This document shows, piece by piece, positions 42,588 to 53,673 of a stretch of DNA of 64,000 nt. Each line of letters begins with the position of its first letter. The first letter of the stretch is position 1. The notes beneath the pieces are model-generated. The model was not told the origin of the DNA. It searched no databases and worked only from the letters and a program-made list of their open reading frames with translations. Origin of the DNA: MWAR01 sp035388825 (GTDB lineage Bacteria; Muiribacteriota; Ozemobacteria; Ozemobacterales; Ozemobacteraceae); NCBI GenBank assembly GCA_035388825.1, contig DAOOQQ010000013.1, positions 1-64,000 of the forward strand. The letters are read 5' to 3'. Made by a program: the position numbers and the translations under genes.

Positions 42588-44243
42588 GTGGCCAAAAGCC
42601 GTCGACGCGCGACCGAACAGGCTTCCCCCGCTCCCGCCCCGCGAACGACGGGACGGCCGGAGCCGGCGGCCCCGCTTCCACCGGGAGAGGACCAGGCGAC
42701 GGCGCTCGATCTCCTGCTGCGCGAGATGGCCGTCGACGAGGAGGTCATCCTCGCGAACTTCGCGTTCGAGCCGGTGATCATCGGCCGTCAGCTCCGCGAC
42801 AAGCGGTTCACCGTCTCGGATTTCCAGGGCGTCGAGGCGAACCGGGCCCTACTCGGCATCTTCCTCGCGACGGTCGAGGCTCAGGAGACGCTGAACCTCG
42901 CGAACGTGATGCTGCGCCTCGAAAACGAGCATCGCGCCGGCCGGCCACTGATCGACTGGATCGGCCGCGAACGGGTGCAGAAACTCTTCACCTCCCCGTT
43001 CGGCGCGCCCGGTGTCTCCATGGTCGAGGACATCGAGCCTGTCGTCGACCGCATCCGCGACCGCAACGTCCGCGCCCAGGCCCGCCGCCTGATGGTGTTG
43101 TATGCCGAGAAGATCGGCCGCTCGTCCGACGACGCCTTCGAGGTGCTCGGCGGCTGCATCCAGGAGCTGCGCACGCTGTTTCTCCAGGGAAGCGCCGGAT
43201 ACATCCGCGACATCGATGCCCATATCACCGAGATGCGCGACCTGGTCCAGGAGAACCGCCAGCGGCGCAAGAGCTACATCGGCTACGAAACCGAGTTCCC
43301 GATTCTCCAGGAGCGACTCAACGGCATCCAGAAACAGTTCTACCTGGTCACCGGCGGGGTGGGCATGGGCAAATCCACCTTCGTGACGCAGCTCGCCTGG
43401 GATCTCGTCACCTGCAATCCCGAGCTGACGGTGTTGTATTTCAGCCTCGATCTCAATCGCCTCGACATCACCGCGAAGCTGGTCTCTCATGCCGCCGACG
43501 TGCCGATCGATTACGTGAAAAACCCGTATCTCGCCAACGTCGTCCATGAGCAGCGGCGTCAGGACGGCCTGGCGAAGGTGGCCGCGATGCGCGAGCGGCT
43601 CCTGATCATCGACGAGGGCAACGGGCGCATCTTCCTCGACGATGTCCGAAAACTGGTCAAGCGCACCAAGCTCGAACGCGGCGGAGAGCTGGCCGTCATC
43701 ATCGACCCGATCTTCAAGGTCCACGTCAAAAACGAGCGGATGAGCTTCCATGAGAAGTGCAACCTGCTCTCGGCCGAACTCAAGACCATCTCGGCCGTCG
43801 AAGGCGTCACGCTCATCGCCACCGCCGGCCTGCCGAAGGCGATCAGCAACCGCCGGCCGGTCCGCGAAGACCTCGAGGAGATCATGGGCCTGCTGTACGA
43901 TCCCTACGTCGTCTTTTTCCTGTACTGTGATTATCTCAACGATTTCGAAACCCCCTTCCTCGAGTGGCAGTGGGGGAAGGATAATTTCATGATCCCGATC
44001 AGCGAGCTGATGATCGCCAAAAACAAGATGGGCGGCATCAACACCCGCATCTTTTTCCGGTACTACGAGTCGTATTCGCGGTTCCGCGAGTGCGCACCGC
44101 AGGAGGTCGAGAACTACAACGCCATGATCGAGAACCTCGAAAAGTTCAAGGAAGTCAAACGCAAGAACCGCGGGCCGTCCCCGGCTTCCGGTTCCTCTTC
44201 TGGTGGCGGTGGCCATGCCGGCGGCCGCGAGGACGAGTTCTGA
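42588..44243 (+). CDS. Divergent DnaB-like RecA-fold ATPase
   Basis: The start is GTG after CGGAGGAA. The 551-residue protein has a DnaB-type helical N-terminal domain (about 40-190), a linker helix, and a RecA-like domain with Walker A GGVGMGKSTF near residue 256, SLDLNRLDITAKLVSHAADV in the DnaB SLEM position and VIIDPIFKVHVK at Walker B. In replicative DnaB the latter is IDYLQL; in addition AGLPKAISNRRPVREDLEEIM replaces SQLNR-type residues, and GLLYDPYVVFFL the usual IEQDAD. Walker motifs are kept but helicase signatures have drifted, so it is probably a paralogue with another role. The tail is Gly/Ser-rich. It is followed by TPR and HEAT proteins. Confidence 0.75.
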   Translation: MAKSRRRATEQASPAPAPRTTGRPEPAAPLPPGEDQATALDLLLREMAVDEEVILANFAFEPVIIGRQLRDKRFTVSDFQGVEANRALLGIFLATVEAQETLNLANVMLRLENEHRAGRPLIDWIGRERVQKLFTSPFGAPGVSMVEDIEPVVDRIRDRNVRAQARRLMVLYAEKIGRSSDDAFEVLGGCIQELRTLFLQGSAGYIRDIDAHITEMRDLVQENRQRRKSYIGYETEFPILQERLNGIQKQFYLVTGGVGMGKSTFVTQLAWDLVTCNPELTVLYFSLDLNRLDITAKLVSHAADVPIDYVKNPYLANVVHEQRRQDGLAKVAAMRERLLIIDEGNGRIFLDDVRKLVKRTKLERGGELAVIIDPIFKVHVKNERMSFHEKCNLLSAELKTISAVEGVTLIATAGLPKAISNRRPVREDLEEIMGLLYDPYVVFFLYCDYLNDFETPFLEWQWGKDNFMIPISELMIAKNKMGGINTRIFFRYYESYSRFRECAPQEVENYNAMIENLEKFKEVKRKNRGPSPASGSSSGGGGHAGGREDEF

Positions 44244-44246
44244 CGT

Positions 44247-46133
44247 ATGGAAACCGCCGCCGAGCTTTTCCAGAAGGGGGTCGAGTATCAGGAGCGGGGC
44301 CTGATCGACCATGCCATCTCCGAATACAGCCGCGCTCTCGATCTCGAGCCCGACAGCATCGACGTGCTGATCAACCTGGGCGCCGCGTATCTTCAGAAGG
44401 GGCTGCCGGAGCGTTCGATCCAGCTCCTGTCGCGCGTTCTGACGGATCATCCCGAGAATGCCCTTGCCCTGTTCAATCTCGGCAAGGCCTACCTCTACAA
44501 GGAAGATGCCGAACACGCTCTTGCCGTCTTCGAGCGGGCGCGCGTTGTGCTTCCCGACGATCTCGCCGTCCGCCGCTCGCTCGTCCAGTCGCTGCTGCTG
44601 CTGAACCGGCGTGAGGAAGCGGCGACCCTGCAGCTCGGTATGCTCGACCATCTCACCGGGGATGCTCCGGCCCTGCTCGAGCTCGGCCGCATGTTGTACG
44701 AGCAGAAACGGTATCCCGAGGCGCTGGATGTGTACCGGCGGGCCGTCACCGCGGCCGTCGACTCCTCGGCGGCGCTCGAAGGGCTGGTGCGGTGCCAGAT
44801 CGTGCTCGACATGAAGGACAAGGCGATCACCTCGCTCAAGCGGGCGATGATGATCGACCCCCGCAACCCCTCCCTGCATCTGCTGATGGTCGATCTGCTG
44901 ATCGCCCAAAACGAGGTGGACGCGGCCGTCGACCAGCTCAAGCGCGGCCTGGAGTTCGATCCGCGGCAGCCGGAACTGCGCGCAAAGCTCGACGAGCTGA
45001 TGCGCAAGCTTCCCGCCCTGCGCAAGCGGCTCGAGGCGCAGGAGGTCGAGGCGACGAGCAGCCTGTTCGAGGCGGACGTCTACGATATTCTCGACAATCT
45101 CTACGACGGCAAGATGGGCGTGGCCGACGCCCTGACCGCCTTCGGCCGCCTGCGATCGAAGGACCCCGCCGATCTGTTCGTCGCGGGCGAGATGGCCAAC
45201 CTGCTGTTCCAGGCCCGCCGATTCGACGATGCGGCGAATATATATGATGAAATATTCAAGTCGATGCCGCGCGACGTCCGCGCGCGCATCAACCTCGCGA
45301 AATCTGTCGCCATGGCGGGCCGGGTTGCGGATGCACGAGCGTTTCTCGAGGAGTCGCTGCGCGATCAGCCCATGGCGGTCGATCTGGCGCTCTCCCTCGT
45401 CGAACTCCATCTGCTCAGCCGCGAGTTCCGCGAGGCGTGGCAGATACTCGAAAAGCCTCTCGCCGAGCATCCCGACAACACGCATGCCCTGTTCCTGCAC
45501 GGGTATCTCGGCGTGCGACTCAACGCCTACGACGAGGCGGAGAAGTCGTTCCGGCGGCTGCTCTCCCTCGCACCGCGCGACGAGGAAACGGCCGTCTGGT
45601 TTTCCCGTCTCTGCATCCTGCGCGGCCGGCCGATGGATGCCGCGCCCGTGTGGGAGACCTTCCAGGACGGCATCGAAAGTCTGGCCGAGCTGGTCACCCT
45701 GGTGGAGCTGGCCATGTCGGCCGGCAAGGCGACCGAAGTCAAGACGCTGCTCCAGCGGATCGGCGAGATCCGGCCCAATTTCCTCGAAGAGCACATTCTC
45801 AACGGCAAGGTCTGCCTGTATTCCGGAGACTTTGCCGAGGCGGTGAAGGAGTTCGACCTCGTTCTCGCCGAGGATCCCGAGAATGCCGAAGCGCTTGCCG
45901 CCTCGGCGATGGCGAACCTGGCCCGCAACAAGGTGCCGAAGTTCTGGATGTGCTGGCAGCGGGCCCTCGACAGCGATGCCCTGTATGCCGTCCTCTCGGC
46001 ACTGACGGTCTGCCGCGCCCTCAACTTCACCCAGCTCGAGCGCCTGCGTGCCGAAACGAAACGCATGCTCGAGATCGCGCTGCCCGACCAGGCCGACCGC
46101 CAGCGAGTCCTGGCCCTGCTGGCCGTCCTGTGA
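44247..46133 (+). CDS. TPR-repeat protein
   Basis: The 628-residue protein consists almost wholly of 34-residue tetratricopeptide repeats. Clear copies include AAELFQKGVEYQERGLIDHA near residue 5, then repeats starting ALFNLGKAYLYKED, ALLELGRMLYEQKRYPEAL and NLLFQARRFDDAANIYDEIF. The final ~60 residues are Arg-rich and non-repetitive. There is no signal peptide or membrane segment, so it is a cytoplasmic scaffold. It lies 3 nt behind the DnaB-like ATPase and 38 nt before the HEAT protein. The partner is unknown; the ATPase is the obvious candidate. Confidence 0.85.
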   Translation: METAAELFQKGVEYQERGLIDHAISEYSRALDLEPDSIDVLINLGAAYLQKGLPERSIQLLSRVLTDHPENALALFNLGKAYLYKEDAEHALAVFERARVVLPDDLAVRRSLVQSLLLLNRREEAATLQLGMLDHLTGDAPALLELGRMLYEQKRYPEALDVYRRAVTAAVDSSAALEGLVRCQIVLDMKDKAITSLKRAMMIDPRNPSLHLLMVDLLIAQNEVDAAVDQLKRGLEFDPRQPELRAKLDELMRKLPALRKRLEAQEVEATSSLFEADVYDILDNLYDGKMGVADALTAFGRLRSKDPADLFVAGEMANLLFQARRFDDAANIYDEIFKSMPRDVRARINLAKSVAMAGRVADARAFLEESLRDQPMAVDLALSLVELHLLSREFREAWQILEKPLAEHPDNTHALFLHGYLGVRLNAYDEAEKSFRRLLSLAPRDEETAVWFSRLCILRGRPMDAAPVWETFQDGIESLAELVTLVELAMSAGKATEVKTLLQRIGEIRPNFLEEHILNGKVCLYSGDFAEAVKEFDLVLAEDPENAEALAASAMANLARNKVPKFWMCWQRALDSDALYAVLSALTVCRALNFTQLERLRAETKRMLEIALPDQADRQRVLALLAVL

Positions 46134-46171
46134 CCGGCCCTGCTGCCCATACGTAAGGAGAGCGTCCACCC

Positions 46172-47611
46172 ATGCCCGACCGTCACCCTGATGCCCCGAC
46201 CACCCCTCTCAATCGCGATCTCCGGCGGCTGCGCAGCCGCGTGCGCCGGTTGGGACGCGTTCCCGAGGCGAAACTGGACGATGCGATCTGCGATGTCATC
46301 GACCTGAAGGGACTCTCGGTCGCGGTGCTCCTCGCCGGGATGCCCGGCCTCGAGCCCGAGCGGCAGAAGCGGGTTGCGGTGAAGATCGAGGATTTCCTCT
46401 TCTTCCATCCCGGACGGGGCCGGAAACTCCTGCCGAGACTTCTCCAGACGATCGGCCGGTGCGATCCCGCGTGCCATCGGCATCTCGTCTCGGCCTTCGC
46501 CGACGTGGCGAACCGTGCCGGAACGCGCCGCCGGACCGACGTGCCGGTTCCCGCCGCCGAGGCCGCCGCGATGCTTGCCGGAGAAGTCGATCTGGTGCGC
46601 CAGGGCAAGGCCGTCGAGATCCTCGCGATGGGGCATGATCCCGTCCATATTCCCGCCATCCTCGACGTGATGAAGCGGGCGTTGAAAAATATCGATCAGT
46701 ATGCCGGGTTCCATTTCATCGAAACGGCGCTGTTCGCCCTGCGCCAGATCGGCGGCGACAGCGTTCTCCGGCTGATGGTGAACCCTTCCGCGCCCGCCAT
46801 CCATACCCAATTCCGTCTCGAGTGGCAGAACCGCTCTCCCGAATTGGCAAAAGCCGCTCTGAATGCGATTCTGGCCCTGGGCGAGGATTTCGCCGGCCTG
46901 ATTCTCAAGGTCGTCGATCTCGCCGAGTTCAACCTGCCGTTCCTCGCGATGATCCAGGAAGGCATGAATCACCCCGACAAATGGGTGCGCCAGATGGCGG
47001 TCGAGTCGATGTCGAAGATCGCCGACGCCGCTTCCCCGGAACAACTTGGCCGCATGCTGAATGACCCGGCCCCCGAGGTGCGCCTGATGGCCGTCTCGTC
47101 GCTGGGCGGCTGCCCCGCCGACCGGACCGGGACGATCCTCGCCGAAATCGCCGGCCGCGAGCAGGAAACCTACGAGATCCGCATGAACGCCCTGTATGCG
47201 CTGTTCTCCCAGAAAAACCGCGCCGAGCTCGAGAAGCTCGCCGCCAGCACGACGCGGTTCGTCGCCCTCCATGCGACGGGCCTGGCCTCGATGCTGCAGA
47301 AGCGGGAAGACGGGCTCGAGCGGCTTCTCGAAACCCTCGGCAGCCGGTCGCCGGAGGAGTTGAAGGATATGGCTCACTATATCCTCGAGCTCGCCCGGCC
47401 CGAGGACGTCGCAAAGCTCCTCGAGGCCCGCAAACGCCTGCGGGACGAGCCGCGCGCCGATGCCTTCTTCGCGATTCTCCGGCTGTTCCTCGAGCAGCGC
47501 CGAGGTCCCGCGCTCGACAAGGCGCTTGCCGGTCTGCCGGAGTCCGAGCGGCGGGCCCTGAATGTGCTCGAAACCGGCGTCTTCGGCAGTGCCGCGGCCA
47601 GGACCCACTGA
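46172..47611 (+). CDS. HEAT-repeat protein
   Basis: The 479-residue protein has HEAT/armadillo-like helical pairs in its centre and C-terminal half, e.g. KWVRQMAVESMSKIADAASP near residue 270 and PEVRLMAVSSLGGCPADR near 300. The N-terminal 90 residues are Arg-rich. AAGGAGAG precedes ATG. It is cytoplasmic and most likely a scaffold. It ends the ATPase-TPR-HEAT operon. A second HEAT protein lies at 52423 with little visible sequence relation. Confidence 0.78.
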   Translation: MPDRHPDAPTTPLNRDLRRLRSRVRRLGRVPEAKLDDAICDVIDLKGLSVAVLLAGMPGLEPERQKRVAVKIEDFLFFHPGRGRKLLPRLLQTIGRCDPACHRHLVSAFADVANRAGTRRRTDVPVPAAEAAAMLAGEVDLVRQGKAVEILAMGHDPVHIPAILDVMKRALKNIDQYAGFHFIETALFALRQIGGDSVLRLMVNPSAPAIHTQFRLEWQNRSPELAKAALNAILALGEDFAGLILKVVDLAEFNLPFLAMIQEGMNHPDKWVRQMAVESMSKIADAASPEQLGRMLNDPAPEVRLMAVSSLGGCPADRTGTILAEIAGREQETYEIRMNALYALFSQKNRAELEKLAASTTRFVALHATGLASMLQKREDGLERLLETLGSRSPEELKDMAHYILELARPEDVAKLLEARKRLRDEPRADAFFAILRLFLEQRRGPALDKALAGLPESERRALNVLETGVFGSAAARTH

Positions 47612-47662
47612 GCGCGAATCTTCCGGCCCGTTCCCGTCCGTGGATTCACGGGAGGCTTGCGC

Positions 47663-48058
47663 ATGAGGTTGCTGGACCGTTTTTCCCTGGTGATTTCCCT
47701 GTCGGGGCTCCTGGCCGGCCTGGGGTGTGGGTTCAGTGCCGGCGGCGATGCCGAGGGGCCTGCCCTGCTCGTCCAGAGCGGAACGATTACCGGCCGCGTG
47801 CTGGACAACGGCCTCGTCGCCTCGGTCCGTGCCGCCGCCCCGATGGGCAATCTTATCGTCTCGACGTGGGGCTCGATGATCTCAAAAAAAGCCCGGCAGA
47901 ATTTCGGCACGACCTGGACGGGTGTCGTCACCGGCGCTGCCTTCCGGTTCATCGAACATGTGCCGTCTGCCGGGTATGCTCAGCCGTTCACGACGCTTTC
48001 GATCGAAGATCCCGGCACCGGGAGCTTCACCTTCTCCATCACGCGGATCAGGAACTAG
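47663..48058 (+). CDS. Small exported protein, possible lipoprotein
   Basis: This 131-residue protein starts at ATG 47663, 7 nt after GGGAGG. Residues 1-22 are a signal sequence (Arg/Asp, then LVISLSGLLAGLGCG); the Cys in AGLGC could be lipidated but the -3 residue is Gly, unlike a standard lipobox. The rest is rich in Gly, Thr and Ser with beta-type patterns (GTITGRVLDNGLVASVR). I recognise no family. Its stop overlaps the stop of the convergent amidase. Confidence 0.6.
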   Translation: MRLLDRFSLVISLSGLLAGLGCGFSAGGDAEGPALLVQSGTITGRVLDNGLVASVRAAAPMGNLIVSTWGSMISKKARQNFGTTWTGVVTGAAFRFIEHVPSAGYAQPFTTLSIEDPGTGSFTFSITRIRN

Positions 48059-48780
48059 AGACCGCCGGGAGAGCTCGCTTCATCGGGAAACAGGGTTCTC
48101 AGAACAGACGCTGCGATGGATTCGACAAGGAACTCTCGTGTCGAGGTTGACAGAATAATTTCTACATCGCGCGGGTTGTCCAGGTATCCCAGCTCGATCG
48201 TGACGACGGGAACGCGACTGAATATCGAACCCGTCAGGGCCCCCTGCCGGGCGCCGATGGCCGTCTGTCGGTCGGTGCGAAGGTTTACCGGATATCGTTC
48301 CCCGAGACGTTGCCCGAGAGCCTGCTTCAGCCTGTTCGCCAGAATGGCACTCGCCGAGCAGACATTGTCCGGGGGCCCATGGTGTTCCCGGAGTTTTCCG
48401 GGAGCGGCCGGATAATACAGGGTCATTCCATGCCCTTTCCCGCTGTCGCAATGAATACGCAGCAGCAGGGAAGCGGAGGCGGCGTTGGCGAGTTCCGCCC
48501 GGCGCCGGTTCGTGACCGTTTCCGAGGCAGACCGTTTTGTGAGCAGGCATTCGACACGGGTATCCGAGGCGATGAGCTCGATCAGGCGGGATGACACCGC
48601 CCAGTTGATATCGACCTCCCTGACACCCTCACGTGTTTGAGCGCCAATCCCGTTTTCCGATGGATGCCCCGGATCAATGACGAGAACATCCCGACCAGAG
48701 CAAGGAAAAGCTAAAATTAGATAGAATATTGATAATATCAATGTTTTTGGAATGATAATAACGCTAGTGTGATTGTTCAT
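48055..48780 (-). CDS. N-acetylmuramoyl-L-alanine amidase (Amidase_3)
   Basis: The 241-residue protein has a signal peptide (residues 1-29), then the zinc-amidase core VLVIDPGHPSEN (zinc His), REVDINWAVSSRL (zinc Glu), LLLRIHCDSG (zinc His) and VVTIELGYLDNPRDVEII (catalytic Glu). It cleaves the amide between MurNAc and L-Ala in the periplasm. The regulatory helix insertion of AmiC is absent. The signal-peptide codons are strikingly AT-rich and contain ATTGATA-A-TATCAAT (48728-48742). Confidence 0.92.
   Translation of the reverse strand: MNNHTSVIIIPKTLILSIFYLILAFPCSGRDVLVIDPGHPSENGIGAQTREGVREVDINWAVSSRLIELIASDTRVECLLTKRSASETVTNRRRAELANAASASLLLRIHCDSGKGHGMTLYYPAAPGKLREHHGPPDNVCSASAILANRLKQALGQRLGERYPVNLRTDRQTAIGARQGALTGSIFSRVPVVTIELGYLDNPRDVEIILSTSTREFLVESIAASVLRTLFPDEASSPGGL
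48728..48742. repeat. AT-rich inverted repeat in a signal-peptide region
   Basis: ATTGATA-A-TATCAAT has 7-bp perfect arms around one base, inside the amidase signal-peptide codons. It resembles the sites at 25683, 37326 and 61050. Confidence 0.5.
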
Positions 48781-49187
48781 GATGGTGAGAAACTTCCCTG
48801 GCCCCCTTTAGGAAATCTTAGCAGGTGCGGGGCGTTGGTGTGAGCGCTTTTCCAGGAGATATTGAGTCGGCGCCAGCGCTGTTCACAAGGATCTTTCGGC
48901 GCTGCCCGATTGAGGATTTTCGTTCGCCTGCCCGGGCTGCCGCAGGGATGAACTTCGCATGTTGCCGTCGATAGACTGTTTACCGGCTGCCCCGCGGGCG
49001 TCAGATAAAGGCGGTGTCGAAGGTGAAGCGGTCCGCATGGCATTGGCGGTGTTTTTTCACGCGCATCGGCAGTCTCTCGCTCGCGCTTTCCGGATGTTAC
49101 GGTGGGTCGGCGAGCATCCATGCGAATCGCAAGGTCAGAAGAGAAAGAGAGCAAAAAGAAAAACAATCATTATATTGATAAATAGAT
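48781..49187. other. Gene-free region between amidase and wecB
   Basis: These 407 nt hold no supported gene. An open frame on the - strand (49166-48777) is Arg/Pro-rich with no recognisable domain. The stretch 49150-49187 is AT-rich (ATTATATTGATAAATAGATTTATT) and could carry the 3' signals of wecB or a promoter; no hairpin with a T-tract is seen. Confidence 0.5.
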
Positions 49188-50294
49188 TTATTTGCAGATA
49201 ATATTATCAATAATTGCTCTTGAGGCGGTTCCGTCGCCATAGGGGTTGGGGTTTTTAATCATGTTTTGATAATGAAGGGCGTCGGTCAGGAGCTTTCTGG
49301 CTTCTTCGAAGATTGTTTCGGTGACGGTTCCGACGAGTTTCAGGCAGCCGCTCTCGATGCCTTCGGGCCGCTCGGTGTGGTCACGAAGCACCAGGACGGG
49401 CTTTTTCAGCGACGGGGCTTCCTCCTGAACGCCGCCGGAATCCGAGAGGATGATCGTGGCGGCCTGCATGGCGTGGATGAAATCGAGATAGCCCAGGGGC
49501 GCAACCAGGTGAATGCGCGGGTGATTCCCGAGCTGACGGGCCACCTCTGCCCGCACGTTCGGGTTCGGATGCACCGGAAACAGGATGCGGACGTCGGGGA
49601 ACGCTTCCACCAGTTGCAGAAACGCCTGGAAAACTCGTCGGTGCGGCTCGCCGAAGCTTTCCCGGCGGTGGGTTGTCACGAGAACCAGCCGGCCGGGTGC
49701 CGAAAGCATCGGGGCGAGGTCGGCCGGGGCTTCATACGGCATTTCGAGCGCCCACAGAAGGGCGTCGATGACGGTGTTTCCGGTGACGATGATCTTTTCC
49801 GCCGGGATGCCTTCCGCCAGGAGATTGTTTTTCGCCCGCGGGGTCGGGGGAAAGTGAAGATCGGCGAGGGCGCCCGCCAGCCGGCGGTTCATCTCCTCGG
49901 GGTAGGGGCTCAGTTTGTCATGGGTGCGCAGGCCCGCCTCGACATGGGCGACGCGGGTTTTCGTGTAATACCCGGCGAGAGCGCCCAGAAACGCGGTTGT
50001 CGTGTCGCCCTGGACGAGGATCGCGTCGAACCGCCGCTCGCGCAGCACGGCCTCGAGGCCTTCGAGAATCTTCGCCGAGACCGAGAACAGTGTCTGGTTC
50101 GGCTGCATCACGGCCAGGTCGATGTCGGGCCGGATGCCGAACAGGTCGAACATCTCGGCAGCCATTTCCCGGTGCTGGCCGGTATGGAGAACGGTGGCCG
50201 TCACGCCGCTTCGGGAGCGGGCTTCCCGGATGACCGGGGCGAGTTTCACGACTTCGGGGCGGGTTCCGAGAATGAACAGCAGGTTCGTCGTCAT
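49188..50294 (-). CDS. wecB: UDP-N-acetylglucosamine 2-epimerase (non-hydrolysing)
   Basis: The 368-residue protein has LLFILGTRPEVVKLAPVIRE, VLHTGQHREMAAEMFDLFG, VQGDTTTAFLGAL, HVEAGLRTHDKLSPYPEEMNRR (in part), THRRESFG and SDSGGVQEEAPSL, all diagnostic of WecB/MnaA. It interconverts UDP-GlcNAc and UDP-ManNAc for surface glycans, and links with the glycan genes of regions A-B. Its last codons are AT-rich and contain the palindrome GATAATATTATC (49197-49208). It lies 60 nt behind ftsH on the same strand. Confidence 0.95.
   Translation of the reverse strand: MTTNLLFILGTRPEVVKLAPVIREARSRSGVTATVLHTGQHREMAAEMFDLFGIRPDIDLAVMQPNQTLFSVSAKILEGLEAVLRERRFDAILVQGDTTTAFLGALAGYYTKTRVAHVEAGLRTHDKLSPYPEEMNRRLAGALADLHFPPTPRAKNNLLAEGIPAEKIIVTGNTVIDALLWALEMPYEAPADLAPMLSAPGRLVLVTTHRRESFGEPHRRVFQAFLQLVEAFPDVRILFPVHPNPNVRAEVARQLGNHPRIHLVAPLGYLDFIHAMQAATIILSDSGGVQEEAPSLKKPVLVLRDHTERPEGIESGCLKLVGTVTETIFEEARKLLTDALHYQNMIKNPNPYGDGTASRAIIDNIICK
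49197..49208. repeat. AT-rich palindrome at the wecB 3' end
   Basis: GATAAT-ATTATC is a perfect 12-bp palindrome over the penultimate codons of wecB. Confidence 0.5.
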
Positions 50295-50354
50295 GGGTAC
50301 GTCATCCTCTGACGCGCAGCCTCACGGCGGTGCGCGTGGTCGTTCCGCGCCGGG

Positions 50355-52316
<1,962 letters not shown>

Positions 52317-52370
52317 GCGTGGATCCTGTGCTGCGTGCAAATCGGCCGCAACCGCGGCCGTTATTCATCC

Positions 52371-52399
52371 ATGGTATCACAGAGAGATACGGGGGGCAA
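52371..52399 (-). promoter_or_regulatory. Promoter of ftsH
   Basis: On the - strand TTGCCC (52399-52394), 17-nt spacer, TACCAT (52376-52371) with TGA extension; about 55 nt before the ftsH start. Confidence 0.48.
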
Positions 52400-52422
52400 T
52401 CTTTCCCCGGTGCGGGATGCCC

Positions 52423-53580
52423 TCAGAACAGCCGGCTGGCGATGCGCTGTTGTTTGAGCGACAGCCAGGCAAGCCAGCCGTGCCGGCGGCGGCAGAGCTC
52501 CTCGAGGCGATCCAGGAACTGGAGGGCGTAAGGCTTCCCGGGTGGGCTGCCGCGGCTCAGCTCGAGCAGGGGCAGATATGCCGACTGGCCGATCGCATCG
52601 ATGTGTTCGGCGATCTGGGCGAACTCTTCCCCGTTGCGGCCGGCCAGAAACTCGAGCCACAGAGGCAGACAGGCGGTATCCCGGATGCCGAGAACCGCTT
52701 TCCAGGCAATGTTCTGAACCTCGGGGCAGGGGTCGTGCGCCAGGTCCGTCAGCAGGCTCATCCGTTCCTGCACGTCGATGTGCTGCAGGACGAATGCCGC
52801 GGAAGCGCGCATCCATCGGCTGGTGTGGCGCGCCATCTCCTGGAGCGCCGTCGTGAGCGCCCGCCGGTCGTGGGTTGACCAGAGCGCCTTGAGTACGTTC
52901 GCCCGCACGCGGTTGTCCTCGTCACCCATCAGCGGAAGCAGCATGCGCGTCGTCGTCGGCAGCCGCAGACGCTCGACCACTTCGACGGCATTGGCCCGGA
53001 CGCGGTTGTCGGGATCGCCCAGGGCGTTCGCGATCAGATCCGCCACGGGGTCGCCCGGCTGGGCCAGGCGGCCGATCGCCGTGAGAATCGAGGCTTTCAG
53101 GCGCGGATGCGTCTTGGGGGTGTATTTCGCGGTCAGGGACGGCAGGTTCGTCGTGTCGCCGAGCTTCCCGAGTGTTTCGGCCGCCAGGGCCGCCAGATCG
53201 GGGTTCTCGTGATCGAGCAGCGGAAGCACCCGGGAACCGGCCGCCGCGTCTTCCAGGTCGCCGAGGACCTTGAGGGTGTTGTACAGGACATCCGGGTCGT
53301 TGCTGGCGAGGTTCGACGCGAAATCATCGATTTTCTGCGGGGTCTGCGGGAGATCCGGCATCAGCCGCCAGACGCGGATGTTTTCGCGTTCGAGGGTGCG
53401 GACCCACGATGCGCTGTTATACAGCGTGTACGCGTTGAACTCCCGCTCAGCTTTCTGCTGGGCGGTCTCGCGGTCGGTCGCCTCGATGGTGTACTCGATC
53501 TTGAACCGCTTGGCCGGGTTCGACGACTCGGTATACGGCAGGACGACCCGATAGATGTACTGCGTGCCGGGCTGGCTCAT
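52423..53580 (-). CDS. HEAT-repeat protein with N-terminal hybrid domain
   Basis: The 385-residue protein starts at ATG 53580. Residues 1-70 (YIYRVVLPYTESSNPAKRF, TIEATDRETAQQKAEREF) form a small alpha/beta domain. From about 95 onward there are HEAT repeats: NPDLAALAAETLGKLGDTT, DNRVRANAVEVVERLR, DNRVRANVLKALWSTHDRR. Arg/Asn in the RVRANA turns suggest PBS-lyase-like HEAT repeats. It is soluble and probably a scaffold. It lies upstream of ftsH, but ftsH has its own promoter-like sequence. Confidence 0.8.
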   Translation of the reverse strand: MSQPGTQYIYRVVLPYTESSNPAKRFKIEYTIEATDRETAQQKAEREFNAYTLYNSASWVRTLERENIRVWRLMPDLPQTPQKIDDFASNLASNDPDVLYNTLKVLGDLEDAAAGSRVLPLLDHENPDLAALAAETLGKLGDTTNLPSLTAKYTPKTHPRLKASILTAIGRLAQPGDPVADLIANALGDPDNRVRANAVEVVERLRLPTTTRMLLPLMGDEDNRVRANVLKALWSTHDRRALTTALQEMARHTSRWMRASAAFVLQHIDVQERMSLLTDLAHDPCPEVQNIAWKAVLGIRDTACLPLWLEFLAGRNGEEFAQIAEHIDAIGQSAYLPLLELSRGSPPGKPYALQFLDRLEELCRRRHGWLAWLSLKQQRIASRLF

Positions 53581-53638
53581 GGTGATACCCCGATGGTAAC
53601 ACGCGGGGCCCTCCTCCACAAGGTTCGAAGAAACGGGT

Positions 53639-53667
53639 TTGACACCTTCGCGTTTGGCTGGTAAGCT
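53639..53667 (+). promoter_or_regulatory. Promoter of the zinc-ribbon gene
   Basis: TTGACA (53639-53644) is a perfect -35. A 17-nt spacer and TAAGCT (53662-53667) with TGG extension follow. It predicts a transcript start near 53674 and a leader of about 235 nt. Confidence 0.6.
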
Positions 53668-53673
53668 GGTAGA

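Noticed and set aside
44247..46133. Repeated coding segments as a DNA repeat array
   Set aside because: The repetition is at protein level (TPR) and the DNA copies are diverged.
42849..46169. A 1106-codon open frame on the - strand across the ATPase and TPR genes
   Set aside because: It is antisense to two genes with clear domains, has no recognisable domain, and arises from the GC-rich codon pattern.
45527..47608. A 693-codon - strand frame over the TPR and HEAT genes
   Set aside because: Same cause: antisense to supported genes, composition-driven, no family.
48777..49166. A 129-codon - strand frame in the amidase-wecB gap
   Set aside because: Arg/Pro-rich, no domain, no ribosome site; treated as non-coding.
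53581..53640. T-loop-like GGTTCGAAG as part of a tRNA
   Set aside because: No acceptor, D or anticodon stems fit around it.
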